Source of the DNA: Saxidomus purpurata
Taxonomy: Eukaryota > Mollusca > Bivalvia > Venerida > Veneridae
DNA: 64,000 nt
Reading direction: 5' to 3'
Assembly: GCA_022818135.1 (NCBI GenBank)
Contig: JAFMSR010000003.1
Coordinates: 16,315,760-16,379,759, forward strand
Shown here: positions 39,881 through 52,008 of the stretch, piece by piece
How the letters are laid out: each line of letters begins with the position of its first letter
Numbering within the stretch: the first letter of the stretch is position 1
Notes under the pieces: generated by a model
The model's input: only the letters and a program-made list of their open reading frames with translations
Databases searched by the model: none
What the model was told of the DNA's origin: nothing
Translations under genes and position numbers: made by a program

Positions 39881-40730
39881 ATTTCCTTATTTCTTGTACA
39901 CCCCATGTGTACCTCCTACAGTTATATATAGCCAAACTGCTTCAGCATTTTTCATGTGCATACTGATGATGCAATATATTTCTTACAACAGTTTTGTATC
40001 TGATGCACTTCCAATACTGAGCTTCTTCTCATTGAAATGAGTGTTTTGGTTTAAGGGTCATTACTGAACTGTTTTATTAATTGAAAGGTTATGCTGGAAT
40101 GAATGTTTATATGTTATAGGCGGCCTAGAGACTGTGTTTTGTTGCCGAGTGGTATTTTTGTAGTACTGTGAATCCTGGAATTTACAGCCTGGTTCTGACA
40201 TTTTTTTATCATTAATGGTCAAGTTTACAGGGTTTTTAACATTTGTGTTACAACATGTCAGAAAAACAAGTACCGGCAATAAAGATTTACCATGTAGTGC
40301 TTCCAATTTTCTTCTCGTTTTTTTGTTTTTCTTCATGTATATTTTGAGTAAAAAATCATTTAACTGGGTAAAAATTGGATTATTTAGTGCTTGTAGGGTG
40401 GGGGGGGGGGGGGAAGGAGAATAAAAAATGACAATATAATAAAAGGTACAGATATTTTTATGTGATGGGGAAAAAAAATGCAATTTGCACATGTATATTC
40501 ATACAGTTGTAGTTGATAATTGATAAAGCAGATTTCCTATGTCAGGTATGGGTGGACTAGTTCAAAAATGATGATAGTGTTTTTTTTAGGCAAAGATGGA
40601 TTTTTCAGGCATTTGCAGACGCCAGTGTTTCTGTTCATATCATAGAGAATGAAATGGAGAAGTTACTGTATCATTGCAAAAATTGTATTTTATCAATAGT
40701 GAACATGTTGTTTTGATGTTCTATTTTCAG
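39881..40730. other. Unique sequence between satellite and CELF exon
   Basis: No exon is recognised. It contains a 14-G run (40400-40413) and AT-rich sequence, ending in the CELF acceptor at 40721-40730. Confidence 0.6.
40400..40413. repeat. 14-nt G run
   Basis: An uninterrupted G tract preceded by GTAGGGT. It is one of several plus-strand G runs in the window (also at about 8151, 20457, 44283, 51510). Confidence 0.9.
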
Positions 40731-40734
40731 AACC

Positions 40735-40918
40735 ATGCATTCCCCACAGACTACGTTAGAAAACGGTCGGCGAGAGCCGGACGCTGATGCTATTAAAATG
40801 TTCGTTGGGCAGGTCCCAAGGTCCATGGATGAAAATGATCTCACAAAAATGTTTGAACAGTATGGTCCAGTGTTTCAGTTAAATGTTCTTCGTGATAAAG
40901 TGTCAGGACAAAGTAAAG
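40735..40918 (+). CDS. CELF: CELF/Bruno-like RNA-binding protein, first coding exon seen (start of RRM1)
   Basis: This exon encodes the N-terminus of a CUGBP/ELAV-like (CELF, Bruno) protein, a family that binds UGU-rich RNA and controls alternative splicing, translation and mRNA decay. An acceptor (pyrimidine tract ending TTTTCAG at 40730) precedes AACC and the ATG; A at -3 is a favourable start context. The 61 codons contain an acidic/basic leader ending DADAIK, then the RNP2 strand MFVGQVP (residues 22-28), helix 1 ([13 protein letters not shown], 32-44) and strand 2 (NVLRDK, 50-55). It ends after SGQSK with one base of a Gly codon and donor GTAAG at 40919. The match to CELF1/2 and fly Bruno ([22 protein letters not shown]) is strong by eye; the leader is closer to the CELF1/2 branch than to CELF3-6, which has KLFVGQ. 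The ATG may not be the only start: the reading frame is open back to the acceptor, and vertebrate CELF genes use alternative upstream starts. Confidence 0.95.
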
Positions 40919-42079
40919 GTAAGACTTTTATTGATACATATTTTTGATACCGTTATCACATGCTCTTTATGTTTGTATGTCCGTGCATTTGTTTAGATTA
41001 TGCCTTGGATGTAAGTTTGTTGCTGTTCAGGGCATTTCAGAATACTTTACTGAACTGTAGAGCACCATAGGGCGATGTGTCGTACACTTTTGCACTTCTC
41101 TTGAAAGAGTTAATGAAAATTGAAAGTCGGAGATCTGAAGAATGTAGTGTTATTTTGCCGACTTTGCTGTAATAAATTCTCATTCAATTTGGAATTTTTT
41201 TTCTCTCTCAGTCAGCATGGTGCCATCTGCAGTTTATTTCTTGTGCTCATTATTATGTACAAGCTTTAATCAAGTGGGTAAAAGTTACCATTCATTATTC
41301 CTGATGTGCTGCTTGAAGTCAGCTGTCATTAAACACAAAATAGGCCCACGAGTGCTGTCTTTTGCAGCATGTCACTTGATGAAGGAGTCGCAATACCATT
41401 TGGCTGGCTTATTACCTTGTTTTCAGGCTGTTGGCAGAGTTTTCATTTACTTTATTAATACTTGGAACCAATAGTCTATGTACCATCCAAGATTTGCAGA
41501 TATGGAGAAGTCTTGTTGCTGCAAAAAGATTACTAACTACCCGCACATTCTTTTGAAATACGTTTGACATTTTATGTAGAAACAATTCTGTACAGAAGGA
41601 AGTCAATAATATGCCAAGGTCTTAAGATCTTGGCTCTGCCCCTTTCAATTCCCGTCCAGGCAGCATGTAGGAAGTCGTGTTATCAGCTTGAATTAGCTGA
41701 GCAGATTGTATCGGGATAATTGAACATGGCAAGCAGTGCTCTGCCTGATCCCGCCAAGGATTCTGTCCCAGATTTGTGTGCTTGGCGGATGAGCATCTCA
41801 AGGTTAGATCGATGTCGAGATTGCTGTCTCTTCCATTGTCTGACACTTACCTCTGTTACACATACCCACCAGCAGACTTTACATTCAAAATTCATCGGCC
41901 TTTTGCCATAATCAGTTAGCCCTTTCTCTCCGATAAGCATAGCTGGTAACATTTCACTAGGCATAGTTGGTAACATATTAAACTGGAATAACATTTAATT
42001 AGAACAATATGCTGGTGACATAGTTGAACATGGTTGGTACTATTTCAGAGAGCTTGTTTGTTTTATCAGGATTTAAATT

Positions 42080-42175
42080 CAGTCAGTAAAACAGGTGGGC
42101 ACTTTCCCGGGAAGGACCAGTACTAGAACCCTATCATCTGCGAGAAATCGTCAACTTTCTCTTTATAAAGCGACA
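42080..42175 (-). mobile_element. SINE body, minus strand
   Basis: On the minus strand: CAGATGATAGGGTTCTAGTA, CTGGTCCTTCCCGGGAAAGT, GCCCACCTG. This corresponds to the TGGTTCTTCCCAGAAAAGTG, TCCACCTG part of the 23680 copy. Confidence 0.65.
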
Positions 42176-43000
42176 TTGGTCTGTTGATTGGCTAGTGCGG
42201 GGAAGTTCAGTCCATATTCAAAGATGGACAAGTGTATGTAATAACATTGAGCAGAGTTTGATTAAATAAGTATGTCACTCAGGGAAGGTCTGATGTAGGC
42301 AAGGAACTCCCTGAAGGTAAAAATTCAATCTGAGAATTATGTTCCAATTATGTCCACACTCACTGTACAATGTAATAAAATGATCATTTATATCCTATGT
42401 TTTTTGTCTCAGGTGGGAATTGGAGTGTATTGATTGAGCTGTCAGAAACACTGGTTTGATAGGTTTTACTTCTCATCAGTAACTGTTACTAAAATACTGT
42501 TGAAATCTGGGTGTCGGACCTAACATAGACGAAGATTAGAGTAAAAGACAAGAACAAGACAAATTTCTTGTGGGGAGAAAGTCTTTAACCTTAATAATTG
42601 GATAAAGGAATAGACGAGGAAATATTTCAAAATTAAAAAAAGATTGAAATGAGAGAGCGGGGAACAAAATTTAATAAAATGTTTTCTCGGAAACAATACA
42701 TGAAAGAAACATTTAACTATTCTGTCACTTTGGTATTTCATTTGGTTATTTTGGTGGGTTATAATTGTCTGAAAATTGTTTTGATGATTGAAAATGTCTG
42801 GGAGAAGTGGATGATGGACTGCTCTCTCATTTCCCATACTGTAGACCCTTCTGTTGAACAGACAGTCTTGTCTACACCATAAATGAAATGTTTCTATCGA
42901 AAAACTATTTTCTCCAAGGACAATGCCTCTTGTTTTCCGAAGATATATAATGGCTGCCTTGCCTTCTGTTGAGGGATAATGATTGCGTCACCTTGTGCAG

Positions 43001-43030
43001 CTGTCGACAGTTGTCAACAACTGTCGACAG
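43001..43030. repeat. Perfect 13-bp inverted repeat with 4-nt loop
   Basis: CTGTCGACAGTTG, TCAA, CAACTGTCGACAG. Each arm contains the self-complementary CTGTCGACAG. A related GCTGTCGACAGC palindrome is at 54355-54366. Confidence 0.9.
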
Positions 43031-44282
43031 ATGTTGAATGGCTACTGGACAGTGCAAGTTGATTCTGTCTTTGAGAGGAGGGGGGGCGAAATAACACCGA
43101 AGTGCAGATTGTCAGGAAATGTAGGGATTGGGTAATTGTTGTTGATAGCAAGACAGAAGTCATAAACCTAGCTTGAATATCAGTACCCTTTATGCACCTG
43201 CGATGCAGACTCAGGGGAACAGCACATTTGGTTGCTTGTTTGAACTTGCAGCCATAGGCAACAACAATCTTTATAATGAAAAAAATATGTATGTTTTTTA
43301 AACGTAACGTAAACGAGCATGGACTGAAGGCAGCAGGTAGAAACTTCCTGAAATATCTATCATGACTGTAGCATGCATTTTTGTGACCCAGAGCAAGGAT
43401 GTTATGAGAATCATGGTTGTTATCAGGAATGGCATGTTCACCTGTCCAGTTGGCAAGATTGTATGAATTCCTTTAAATGTCAGAAATACAGGCGGCTATC
43501 TGGGGATGCCATCATTGTGTTGCAGGCTTTATAGGTAATCACTCATGAAGGATCGCTAATAAGACATGAAACATACATGCTTCAGACATACCATCATAGT
43601 ATACAGACAGGCGGGGATGCTTGTCCGGCTGCACCAATGTCTTCATTACAGACACAGACATTCATGACTTTTACTGGTTGTATCCTTAGATCTATCAGAT
43701 CGTCAATAAAGAAATTCAGTTCAGATATACCTCTGACTGGATTATCCAGAGATTTTATCAAGATGGAGTGGGTCTATCAAAACTGCCAATCGAATTTATT
43801 GTAACAAAACAGCAATTTCTAGACAGGATACCTTGTGATGGCCTGGATCTTGAGTAGGAATTAGCTGTCCAACAGTTACCTCCTCTGGAGCTATTGAAAT
43901 CAAATGGTTTAAGACAAGGTCTGGTCTGTGTTTTCGACCATAAGTAGCATTTTTATAGGTAATCACTTGAAGCCTGTAACTGTTTTCTGACAGAAGAGTG
44001 ATTTTCACAGGCTGGCAAATGAAGCTTGTAGGATTAAAGTGACTTCTTGCTGTTGGTCATGTTGTTGTTAGATCCAGTAAGGGGGCAAACAATTTGTGGA
44101 GGGTATATCAACAGTTATGAAGGGATTCCATTGAAACTTTCATTCGTAAGATCACTATGAATTTACGTAAGGTCTGAATGACAAAATGATACATTTTAGT
44201 GCTGCAGTTTATGTATGACAGAGTTATAGTCCTTGATACTTGACAGTTGTTGTTCACTATCCAAGTGTTGTTTTACATAAAA

Positions 44283-44296
44283 GGGGGGGGGGGGGG
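44283..44296. repeat. 14-nt G run
   Basis: An uninterrupted G tract inside the CELF intron, on the sense strand of the gene. Confidence 0.9.
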
Positions 44297-45184
44297 TAAT
44301 TAGTTGCTCTTTAGTGACTACTCGTGCTTTAGCTTCACTCATAAATGAAAATAAAAGTAATTTAGGAATACAGATTTCCATTCCATTCCATTCCATCAAT
44401 TCTTGTGCAGCTGATGAGCATTTACAGATATTCTGCAGTTGTCTGCTCCTGTTTGCTAGGGTCAAGGTCATTATCTTATTATCCCTGGAGGAATAGAAAT
44501 GCCATTCTTCTCTGTAATTAAAACATCAAACCTCATAAACGGGATGAAATTGTGATGGGAGGGATTGTTTTTGCTATTTGTAACAATCAGGAAAAAAACA
44601 TGCTGTTGTTTCCTAGATTTCCATATAATTCCTAGTTATTCATGAAATTCCTGTAATTCGTTTTGCAAAACATCTGAACTGCGTGCATTCCTTGAGGGTA
44701 AGTCAGCCTTGAATGGTAATATATGTCTGTAAGTGTACTTTTTAAGTTGTGGTTGCGGGCGCGGTAAATTGTTCCCATATCCGTAAGGAATAGAGAGCAT
44801 CGGTCAATCTAGCCGAGTTAATCATGTATATTCCCAGTCGGAGAACTGTTGGATTTATTTTCAGTGTTCAATTAAGTCTGTTACAATACTGCAAATTGAG
44901 GGGAAGATTACAGAAGTCTGCAGACTAAATGATTTGTTAATGTATTTCCACGACAGATGCCTTGTGATGAATTAGGGGGCGGATACGGCAAATTTAGTAG
45001 ACAGGTCTGTCAAGCGGTGACAAATTTCTGCTTGTAACCTTTTGCAGTATGTTAATTGGTTTTGCCCTTTGTTGTTGGCAAATTTGCAAATGATTGTTTT
45101 TCTGTTTAGGGGATATAATTTGTATGCTGAAAAGTTTAGTGTCATAATGATGCAGAAACCGTCTTTGGAGAAATATAAAGCCAA

Positions 45185-45245
45185 TAATGATACCAGGTAG
45201 AAGGAGGTTGCGGGTTTGAGCCCTACTGGTGCCACAACGGTACCT
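45185..45245 (+). mobile_element. Possible tRNA-derived SINE head fragment
   Basis: GGGTTTGAGCCCTACTGGTG resembles a B box and the following end of the SINE head. No body is seen after it. Confidence 0.35.
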
Positions 45246-45464
45246 GCTCGTATGACACCAGTACTGCGGAGCCAAGAGTATAGGGATATAATTTACATGC
45301 TGAAAACTTAGTGTCGAAATGAATGATACAGAAACCATTAAGGACTCTGAATAGGTCTTGTACCAGGAAAATTTAAAAAGCCAGCTATGATACAAGGTAG
45401 CCATAACAACTAAATTCTTTCTGAGCAAAATTTCTAAATTCGACATGTTCATTCTGTCATTTTT

Positions 45465-46616
45465 AGCTCGACTTTTCGAAGAAAAGGGGAGCTATCCTAC
45501 TCGCCTCGGCGTCGGTGTCGCAGTTGGTGTCACACCTTGGTTAAGTTTTTCGTACCACCCCACTTTATTTCAAAAGTATTAGAGGTATGGCTTTGAAACT
45601 TACCATACTTGTTTACCATCATAACCTCCATCTACAGACAAGAGTACATAACTCTGTCAAGGTTTTTGACAGAATTATGGCCCTTTTTTGACTTAGAAAG
45701 TGTATTGAGCTTGGTTAAGTTTTTCGTACCACCTCACTTAATTTCAAAAGTATTAGAGGTATGGCTTTGAAACTTACCATACTTGTTTACCATCATAACC
45801 TCCATCTATAGACAAGAGTACATAACTCTGTCAATGTTTTTGACATAATTATGGCCCTTTTTTGACTTAGAAAGTGTATTGAGCTTGGTTAAGTTTTTCG
45901 TACCACCTCACTTTATTTCAAAACCATTGGAGGTATTGCTTTGAAACTAACCATACTTGTTAACCATCATGACCTACATCAACAGACAAGAGGACATAAC
46001 TCTGTCAAGGTTTTTGACAGAATTATGCCCCTTTTTGACTTAGAAAATACATTGAATATGGGTAAAATCCACCTATTGCCTTAACCCTTTGAGATATTGC
46101 TTTGAAACTTTGAATGCATGTTAACATCATTACCCCCATCTGTAAGAGAAGGTAACTCTGTCAGGGATTTGTTTTAAAAATTAAGGCCCTTTATTGACTT
46201 AGAATCTTGGTTAAGTTTTTCGTACCAGTCCACTTTTTGACTAAACTGTTTGAGATATTAATTTGAAAGTTGGAATACTTGTTTACCATCATGATCCCAA
46301 AACATGGACAGGAGAAGGTAATTCTGTCAAGGATTTTATTTGAATTATGGCCCTTTTTGACTTAGAAACTCAGTTAAAATTTTCATTCTTGTCCACTTGT
46401 TGACTTAACCATTTGAGATATTACTTTGAAAGTTGGAGTACTTATGTACCATCATGACACCTATCTGTAAGCAAGAGAAGATAACTCTGTGAAAATGTTT
46501 CTTGATTTGTACTTAGAAATTCCTAGTTAAAGTCTTGTGTGCCCTTAACTGTCAAAGTTTTGTTTTATAGGCAAGCACTAAAAAGTCGAGCACGCTGTCC
46601 TACTGACAGCTCTTGT
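45465..46616 (+). mobile_element. Tandem-core element A (~174-bp units), HINE/pearl-like
   Basis: It starts AGCTCGACTTTTCGAAGAAA, AGGGGAGCTATCC, then a GCGTCGGTGTCG simple-sequence stretch. A tandem core of about six units follows, each opening GGTTAAGTTTTTCGTACCAC; the first three starts are 174 bp apart, later ones diverge. Inner ends are inverted: GCTCGACTTTT (45466-45476) against AAAAGTCGAGC (46581-46591), a perfect 11 bp. A 3' hairpin GCTGTC-CTACT-GACAGC (46594-46610) is followed by TCTTGT. No protein is encoded. The layout (subterminal inverted repeats, simple sequence, tandem core, 3' stem-loop) is that of non-autonomous Helentron-type elements; pearl elements of bivalves have this plan. 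The assignment is inferred. Confidence 0.85.
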
Positions 46617-46672
46617 AGACATTACCATTAACTGTTCTCGATGCTTAAGGAAAGATGACTCATGTATAGCCG

Positions 46673-46740
46673 AACATGTAGATCATGATCAGTCTGTACA
46701 CAATTGCCGTAAGGCCGTCACAGTTGGTACCAGCGGCGTA
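46673..46740 (-). repeat. GATCATGATC-family repeat
   Basis: CATGTAGATCATGATCAGTC followed by TGTACACAATTGCCG. It lies in the 475-bp gap between the two tandem-core elements. Confidence 0.6.
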
Positions 46741-47090
46741 AGAATTAGAATGAAATTTGCTGTAAATCTTCAGCATATCTCGAGTCTTTGTATTACATCT
46801 CTGTATTCATTTATATCTCAGTGATCTCTTTTGTCAAAATTACATATTGTCAGTTTTCCATTATGGGCCTTGATTGATAAATAAAACTTTAAGCCTTCAA
46901 CATCCAGACTTTCTGATGCAGTCAGTGATTGGCACATTACAGCTTACAGTACTCAGTTCTTAGGAAAATCTAAATTGATCAATCCTGTCTTTCATCTATA
47001 TAAGAGAAAAATTGACTTTACTGGAATTCCATTTTCTTGGAAATTTCCTGTAGCTAATGTGGCTAGGATTTCAAGATCTTGTTTGTTGTT

Positions 47091-48599
47091 ATACCCCCAA
47101 AACGAAGTTTAGGGGGGTATATAGGAGTCACCCGGTGGTTGGTCGGTCGGTTGGTGTGGTCGGTGCCGGTCGGTCGGTCGGTGGGTCGGTCGGTCGGGGT
47201 CGCGGTAGGTCCGTCCGCGCTGTTGCATTTTCCTTGCCTTGAGCATAACTTGAAAACTACTAGTTGGAATTCAATACAACTTCATGCAATGGTCAAGCAC
47301 ATTGAGAGGAAGTGCAGTGCACAAGAACTATAACTCCATCTTGACTAATTACAGAGTTGTTGCCCTTTGTTACTTTTCCTTGTCCGGAGCATAACTTGAA
47401 AACTACTGGTTGGAATTCAATACAACTTCATACAATGGTCACCCACATTGAGAGGAAGTGCAGTGCACAAGAACTATAACTCCATCTTGACTAATTACAG
47501 AGTTATTGTCCTTTGTTACTTTTCCTTGTCCGGAGCATAACTTGAAAACTACTGGTTGGAATTCAATATAACTTCATACAATGGTCAAGCACATTGAGAG
47601 GAAGTGCAGTGCACAAGAACCATAACTCCATCTTGACTAATTACAGAGTTATTGCCCTTTGTTACTTTTCCCTTGCCCGGAGCATAACTTGAAATCTACT
47701 AGTTGGAATTCAATACATCTTCATACAATGATCAAGCACACTCAGAGGAAGTGCAGTGTACAAGGACTATAACTCTATCTTGAGTATTTACTGAGTTACT
47801 GCCCTTTGTTAGTTTTCCTTGTCCGAAGCATAACTTGAAAACTACTGGTTGGAATTCAATACAACTTCATACAATGGTCAAGCACATTGAGAGGAAGTGC
47901 AGTGCACAAGAACTATAACTCCATCTTGACTAATTACAGAGTTATTGCCCTTTGTTACTTTTCCTTGTCCGGAGCATAACTTGAAAACTACTAGTTGAAA
48001 TTCAATACAACTTCATACAATGATCAAGCACACTCAGAGAAAGTGCAGTGTACAAGGACTATAACTCTATCTTGAGTAATTACTGAGTTATTGCCCTTTG
48101 TTACTTTTCCTTGTCCGAAGCATAACTTGAAAACTACTAGTTGGAATTCAGTACAACCTCATACAATGGTCAAGTATATTTAGAGGAAGTGCAGTGCACA
48201 GGAACCATAACTCCATCTTGACTCATTACAGAGTTATTACCCTTTGTTACTTTTCCTTGTCCGGAGCATAACTTGAAAACTTCTTGGTTGGAATTCAATA
48301 CAACTTCATACAATGGTCAAGCACAGTGAGAGGGAGTGCAGTGCACAGGAACCATAACTCCATCTTTACTTTTTACAGGGTTATTGCCCTTTGTTACTTT
48401 TCCCTGTCTGGAGCATTTTTCGAAAACTACAAGTTGGAATTCAATACAACTTCATACAATGGTCAAGCACAATGAGAGGAATTGCTAAGAACAATATCTC
48501 TTTTTAGTTTGTTTGCAAGGTATTATGTTACTACGAACTTCTTCAGTTTATAAAGCAATCCTTTTGGGGGTATTAATCACATTTAGTGATAGCTCTAGT
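47091..48599 (+). mobile_element. Tandem-core element B (nine 146-bp units), HINE/pearl-like
   Basis: It starts ATACCCCCAAAAC, GAA, GTTTAGGGGGGTAT, which can fold on itself, followed by ATAGGAGTCACC and a (GGTC)n stretch to about 47210. The core repeats GAGCATAACTTGAAAACTAC...TTACTTTTCCTTGTCCG: unit marks fall at 47241, 47387, 47533, 47680, 47826, 47972, 48118, 48264 and 48411, that is every 146-147 bp. The 3' side has TTTTGGGGGTAT (48562-48573), a perfect 12-bp inverted match to the start. A hairpin ATCAC-ATTTA-GTGAT (48576-48590) and AGCTCTAGT follow. It is non-coding and in sense orientation in the CELF intron. Units differ by few substitutions, so core expansion is fairly recent. Confidence 0.9.
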
Positions 48600-48699
48600 T
48601 TTATCTACACTGAAAGCTGTCTGTATAAGCTGTCTGTATATTTTAACTGTGCATGGATTATGTTGATTTTATTCATCACTTTCATTAAGTAACATTGCT

Positions 48700-48995
48700 A
48701 TGTATATTTTATACAAGCCCTGGTCCTGACCTTGCTCCAAGAAAGTTATTGCTGCTTGCTCCTTAAGTGTCATTGCTCCTTTGCTCCTGTAGTGTAATTG
48801 ATTACTTATAGATTGAGGGCCATGAGTTCAAGCCCTACTGCAGACCTTGTCTCTTAATGTTAGAAATTTGACAATTTCTTACCTCGGATATGGACTTAGT
48901 ACATTGTACTGGTTCTTCCCAGCGATGGTTAGGTAAACTGTCTGCCTGTAAAAATGCCTGAAATAAGATTGAAAAGGGCGTTAAACAAACTCTCA
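48700..48995 (+). mobile_element. tRNA-derived SINE
   Basis: The head contains GAGTTCAAGCCCTACTGC (B-box-like). The body has TTGACAATTTCTTACCTCGG, ACTGGTTCTTCCCAGCGATG and CTGCCTGTAAAAATGCCTG, and the tail is TTGAAAAGGGCGTTAAACAA. It lies about 100 bp after element B. Confidence 0.75.
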
Positions 48996-50753
48996 GTTGA
49001 CAAGTGTAGTTACTGCGAAGACCATCTGTACCCCATATTCTAAATTCTGTAAAATTCAAGAAAAGTATTTAGAGACATCAGGGCATTTATACCTTCTAAT
49101 AATGATCAGAGGACAGTATAGCACGTTTCCTTTAAAATTATGCAGTTTTTCACAACGACGTTTTTTAAGTGTCCCCGTCAGCTAATATCACTTAAATTTT
49201 TCCCAAATTGAGGGGCTAGGGTGCTTCCCCAAACCTGGGAAAAAATGCCCTGGACATATAATGTGTTGCATGTATTTTCAAGGTTTAAAATAAGCATTTC
49301 TATTTTCAAAACTCTTACATCCCTGCTTTTTGGTACCAGCTTACTAAACGACTCTCTACTTCTTACGAGGGTTATTAGAGTTCTGTGGTTAGCAGAGAGA
49401 GATGGTCGCTACAGGGTTAATGTAGCTAACAGTTTGTGGTCCTCAGTAATTGTCTTCATTAAAGCACCAGACATATATAACCAGCCAAATCAATTTAGGT
49501 AATGATCTTGTGTCATGCACCTAATTCCATCCAAGTATCGAGTTTTGTAGATTTCATATTAAAAGTGGGAGGTGAGGATGTTGGTGCATTGACCGAGTAA
49601 GTTTTTGTGTTTGAAATGTAAGTGCACTCTTTGTGTGCTGCAAAAACGGTGCTTTGATTCAAATGAAAATGGAGCCTGTTACATTAGTTTTAAAATGTCT
49701 GCCCCTGCATAGGCTCCGTTTTGTTGGTTATATGCCCATTTGTTTAAGTTTCATTTCTGCTCTTAGATTTAAACAGTTGTACATCAGCCTTGATGAAGTT
49801 GCAGGTATTAAGGCATTTCAGTCTTGGTCAGAAACTCAACGTTGTTTTTAGTGATAGCAGAGTTACTGCCCTTCTAAACAGTTAAAATCTCACATGTGTT
49901 AATAAAGCTGTATTTCTGCACTGTATAGACTGAAAATTGGAATACATTGGTTTTTGTCAGCTACAATTAAATTATAGCATTTTTTGTGTGGTTTTCAAGT
50001 TTTTAAGTAATATCATATGAATTATTTTTGTGCCGTCTTGCAGTATAAAACATTTCTACGTAGAATAAAGCTGATGGTTACGACTTTGACATTACAAATG
50101 CAGCAGATAGGAGCCGCGAATACAGAAACCGCTGTTAATCATCGAAGCTCAATAAAAGAACGTGGCAAATTCAATCTTACTAAAAGAGCTGATTGCTTGA
50201 AGGGGATAATGTACTTATTGTTTGAATAAAATATGCATAGTTTCACACCAACGCATTGTAAGCTTCTGTGAAAATTAATACCCCCCCTCTCTCTCTCTCC
50301 AGTTCTCAAGCAAAACGTTCCTACAGACTTGACACTAAAACAGTACCAACAACACTTCAAATCACGACACAAAAATGAAAATGCATTCTGACCGCAAATT
50401 GCAGTTTTTGCATGCATTGCAGCTATTAAGAGAATTTTTTTACTATAAACGTCAAAGTAAGAATTGTTTGAGCATTTAATGGTAGATCTACTTTTGGAAA
50501 TTAGCACATGTATGTAGGAATGTGTGAAACACAGTCGGAAAAAAGTAGGCATTTAACGCTGCCGCTGAAAGCTGGGGTAGAGTGTACTTATAAAAAAAAC
50601 ATATTGTCTCAAGGAATAGGCTGCTTGGCCCATATCTTTGTTTGGTGTAGAAAAAGGGCTCCCAAATACCGAATAGGGGACAGTGCAGATCATTATTGGA
50701 CTATATGGACGTGCTGGTGGCTTTATGCTCTGTACGTACTGTTTGTAAAATAG

Positions 50754-50811
50754 ATTTGGGTGCTAGAATGGTAAAGGTTATTATTTGGGTGCTAGAATGG
50801 TAAAGGTTAAT
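50754..50811. repeat. 29-bp tandem duplication
   Basis: ATTTGGGTGCTAGAATGGTA, AAGGTTA occurs twice with one difference at the end of the unit. Confidence 0.85.
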
Positions 50812-52008
50812 TATTATGGCTTTAAATGCATTTTCATGCATTTAATTAGCGATAAGTTTATTACAGTTACAGATCATGTTTGTACTAAGAAATGTTTCAT
50901 TTGTACCTGTCAGAATTCATTGTACACAGAGGTTACTTATTGTAAATAATCACTCGATCTTGCTAACTAACATAATTAATTACCTAATTGCCATCAATTA
51001 AGTGAATTGTCATAACTCATTTAGTAATTCCTTGCTTGCTTTGAATAGTGTGTTGATAGAGCGAGTATAGTAGTCTAATTAAGTATTTCAACTTGCTTGT
51101 CAAAAACTACAACTTTTCATAATTATGTCATATGCTTATGTGTGAGGGAAAATATATGTTTCTTAGTAGTAGAGCATAATGACAATTGTTTTGTTAACAT
51201 TTAACTCAATTTTGACAAGGTTTATAGTATTGCTTGAAATTGAACCCAAATGCTGAAGAAGGCGATTGAATAGGAGTGTTCCCTGATGTAACAGTTAGTA
51301 GGTTGAGATGGTTGCAAGACACTGCATGTGGGAGTTATGATGTCTTAGCTCCTTTGCAAAGCAGTAATTTGTTAATAGAGAGCATAAAATATTCTACAAT
51401 GAAGTATGATTTATTGAATTTGTGGGCATAAAATTTTATTGATTTTTAATACTGTATCATGGGTACTTGGATTTCTGGATTGGATTTTGTTACTTTTTTT
51501 TTTTCGGGTGGGGGGGGGGGTGGTGTTTGCATCCAAAGAATGAGAGAAAATCAGTACCACACAAATTCATAAGGTTTCCCTAGGTAGCAGAAAATGTGAA
51601 CAGGCATACAGCTGCTATGAATCTTCTTTTAGACATTTTATAAGTTTCCGATGGAAATTTCAGACATTAAAAGTAATCATAAATCAAGTTTTCACAAATT
51701 TTTCCACAATTGATAGCTATTGGATCTGTATAGGTAAAGTTATGTGAGTTTACTATCGCAAGATCATGGCTGAAACTTGCAGGCTCCTGCAACACTTGGT
51801 CCTTGTTAGCATGGCAACTATCTAGTAATATTTTAATCCGCCCCCCAACAAATTATCATAATAAAAATATGAATTTGATCATTTAAGACAGTTTAAAAGT
51901 AATTCCTGTTGATTTAAATGTGATAAGTATCGAAGTAACAGGAATCAAAAGACTTCATATCAAATTAAAAAGATTTTTTTTATCATCTTTAGGATGTTGA
52001 TAAGCATC

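Larger units (their letters stand above)
1..40730. other. Upstream non-coding block (5' flank or 5' intron of CELF)
   Basis: No recognisable exon, promoter or RNA gene could be assigned. The exon at 40731 starts with an acceptor, so some of this block is probably transcribed as an upstream CELF intron; how much cannot be told. Open frames here are short, AT-driven and without known domains. The recognisable content is the repeats and hairpin listed separately. Between them, the stretches 70-3240, 3700-6160, 6240-9470, 13300-15680, 18940-20330, 22120-23670, 23910-25600, 26560-28235, 28500-30390, 31600-33120, 34970-36530 and 36860-37980 show only AT-rich unique-looking sequence to me. Confidence 0.6.

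Noticed and set aside
47057..47333. Val/Gly/Arg-rich ORFs
   Set aside because: They come from the (GGTC)n stretch and left end of element B.
48284..48475. 63-residue ORF with repeated NSIQLHTMVKH-like phrases
   Set aside because: It is a translation of two 146-bp core units.
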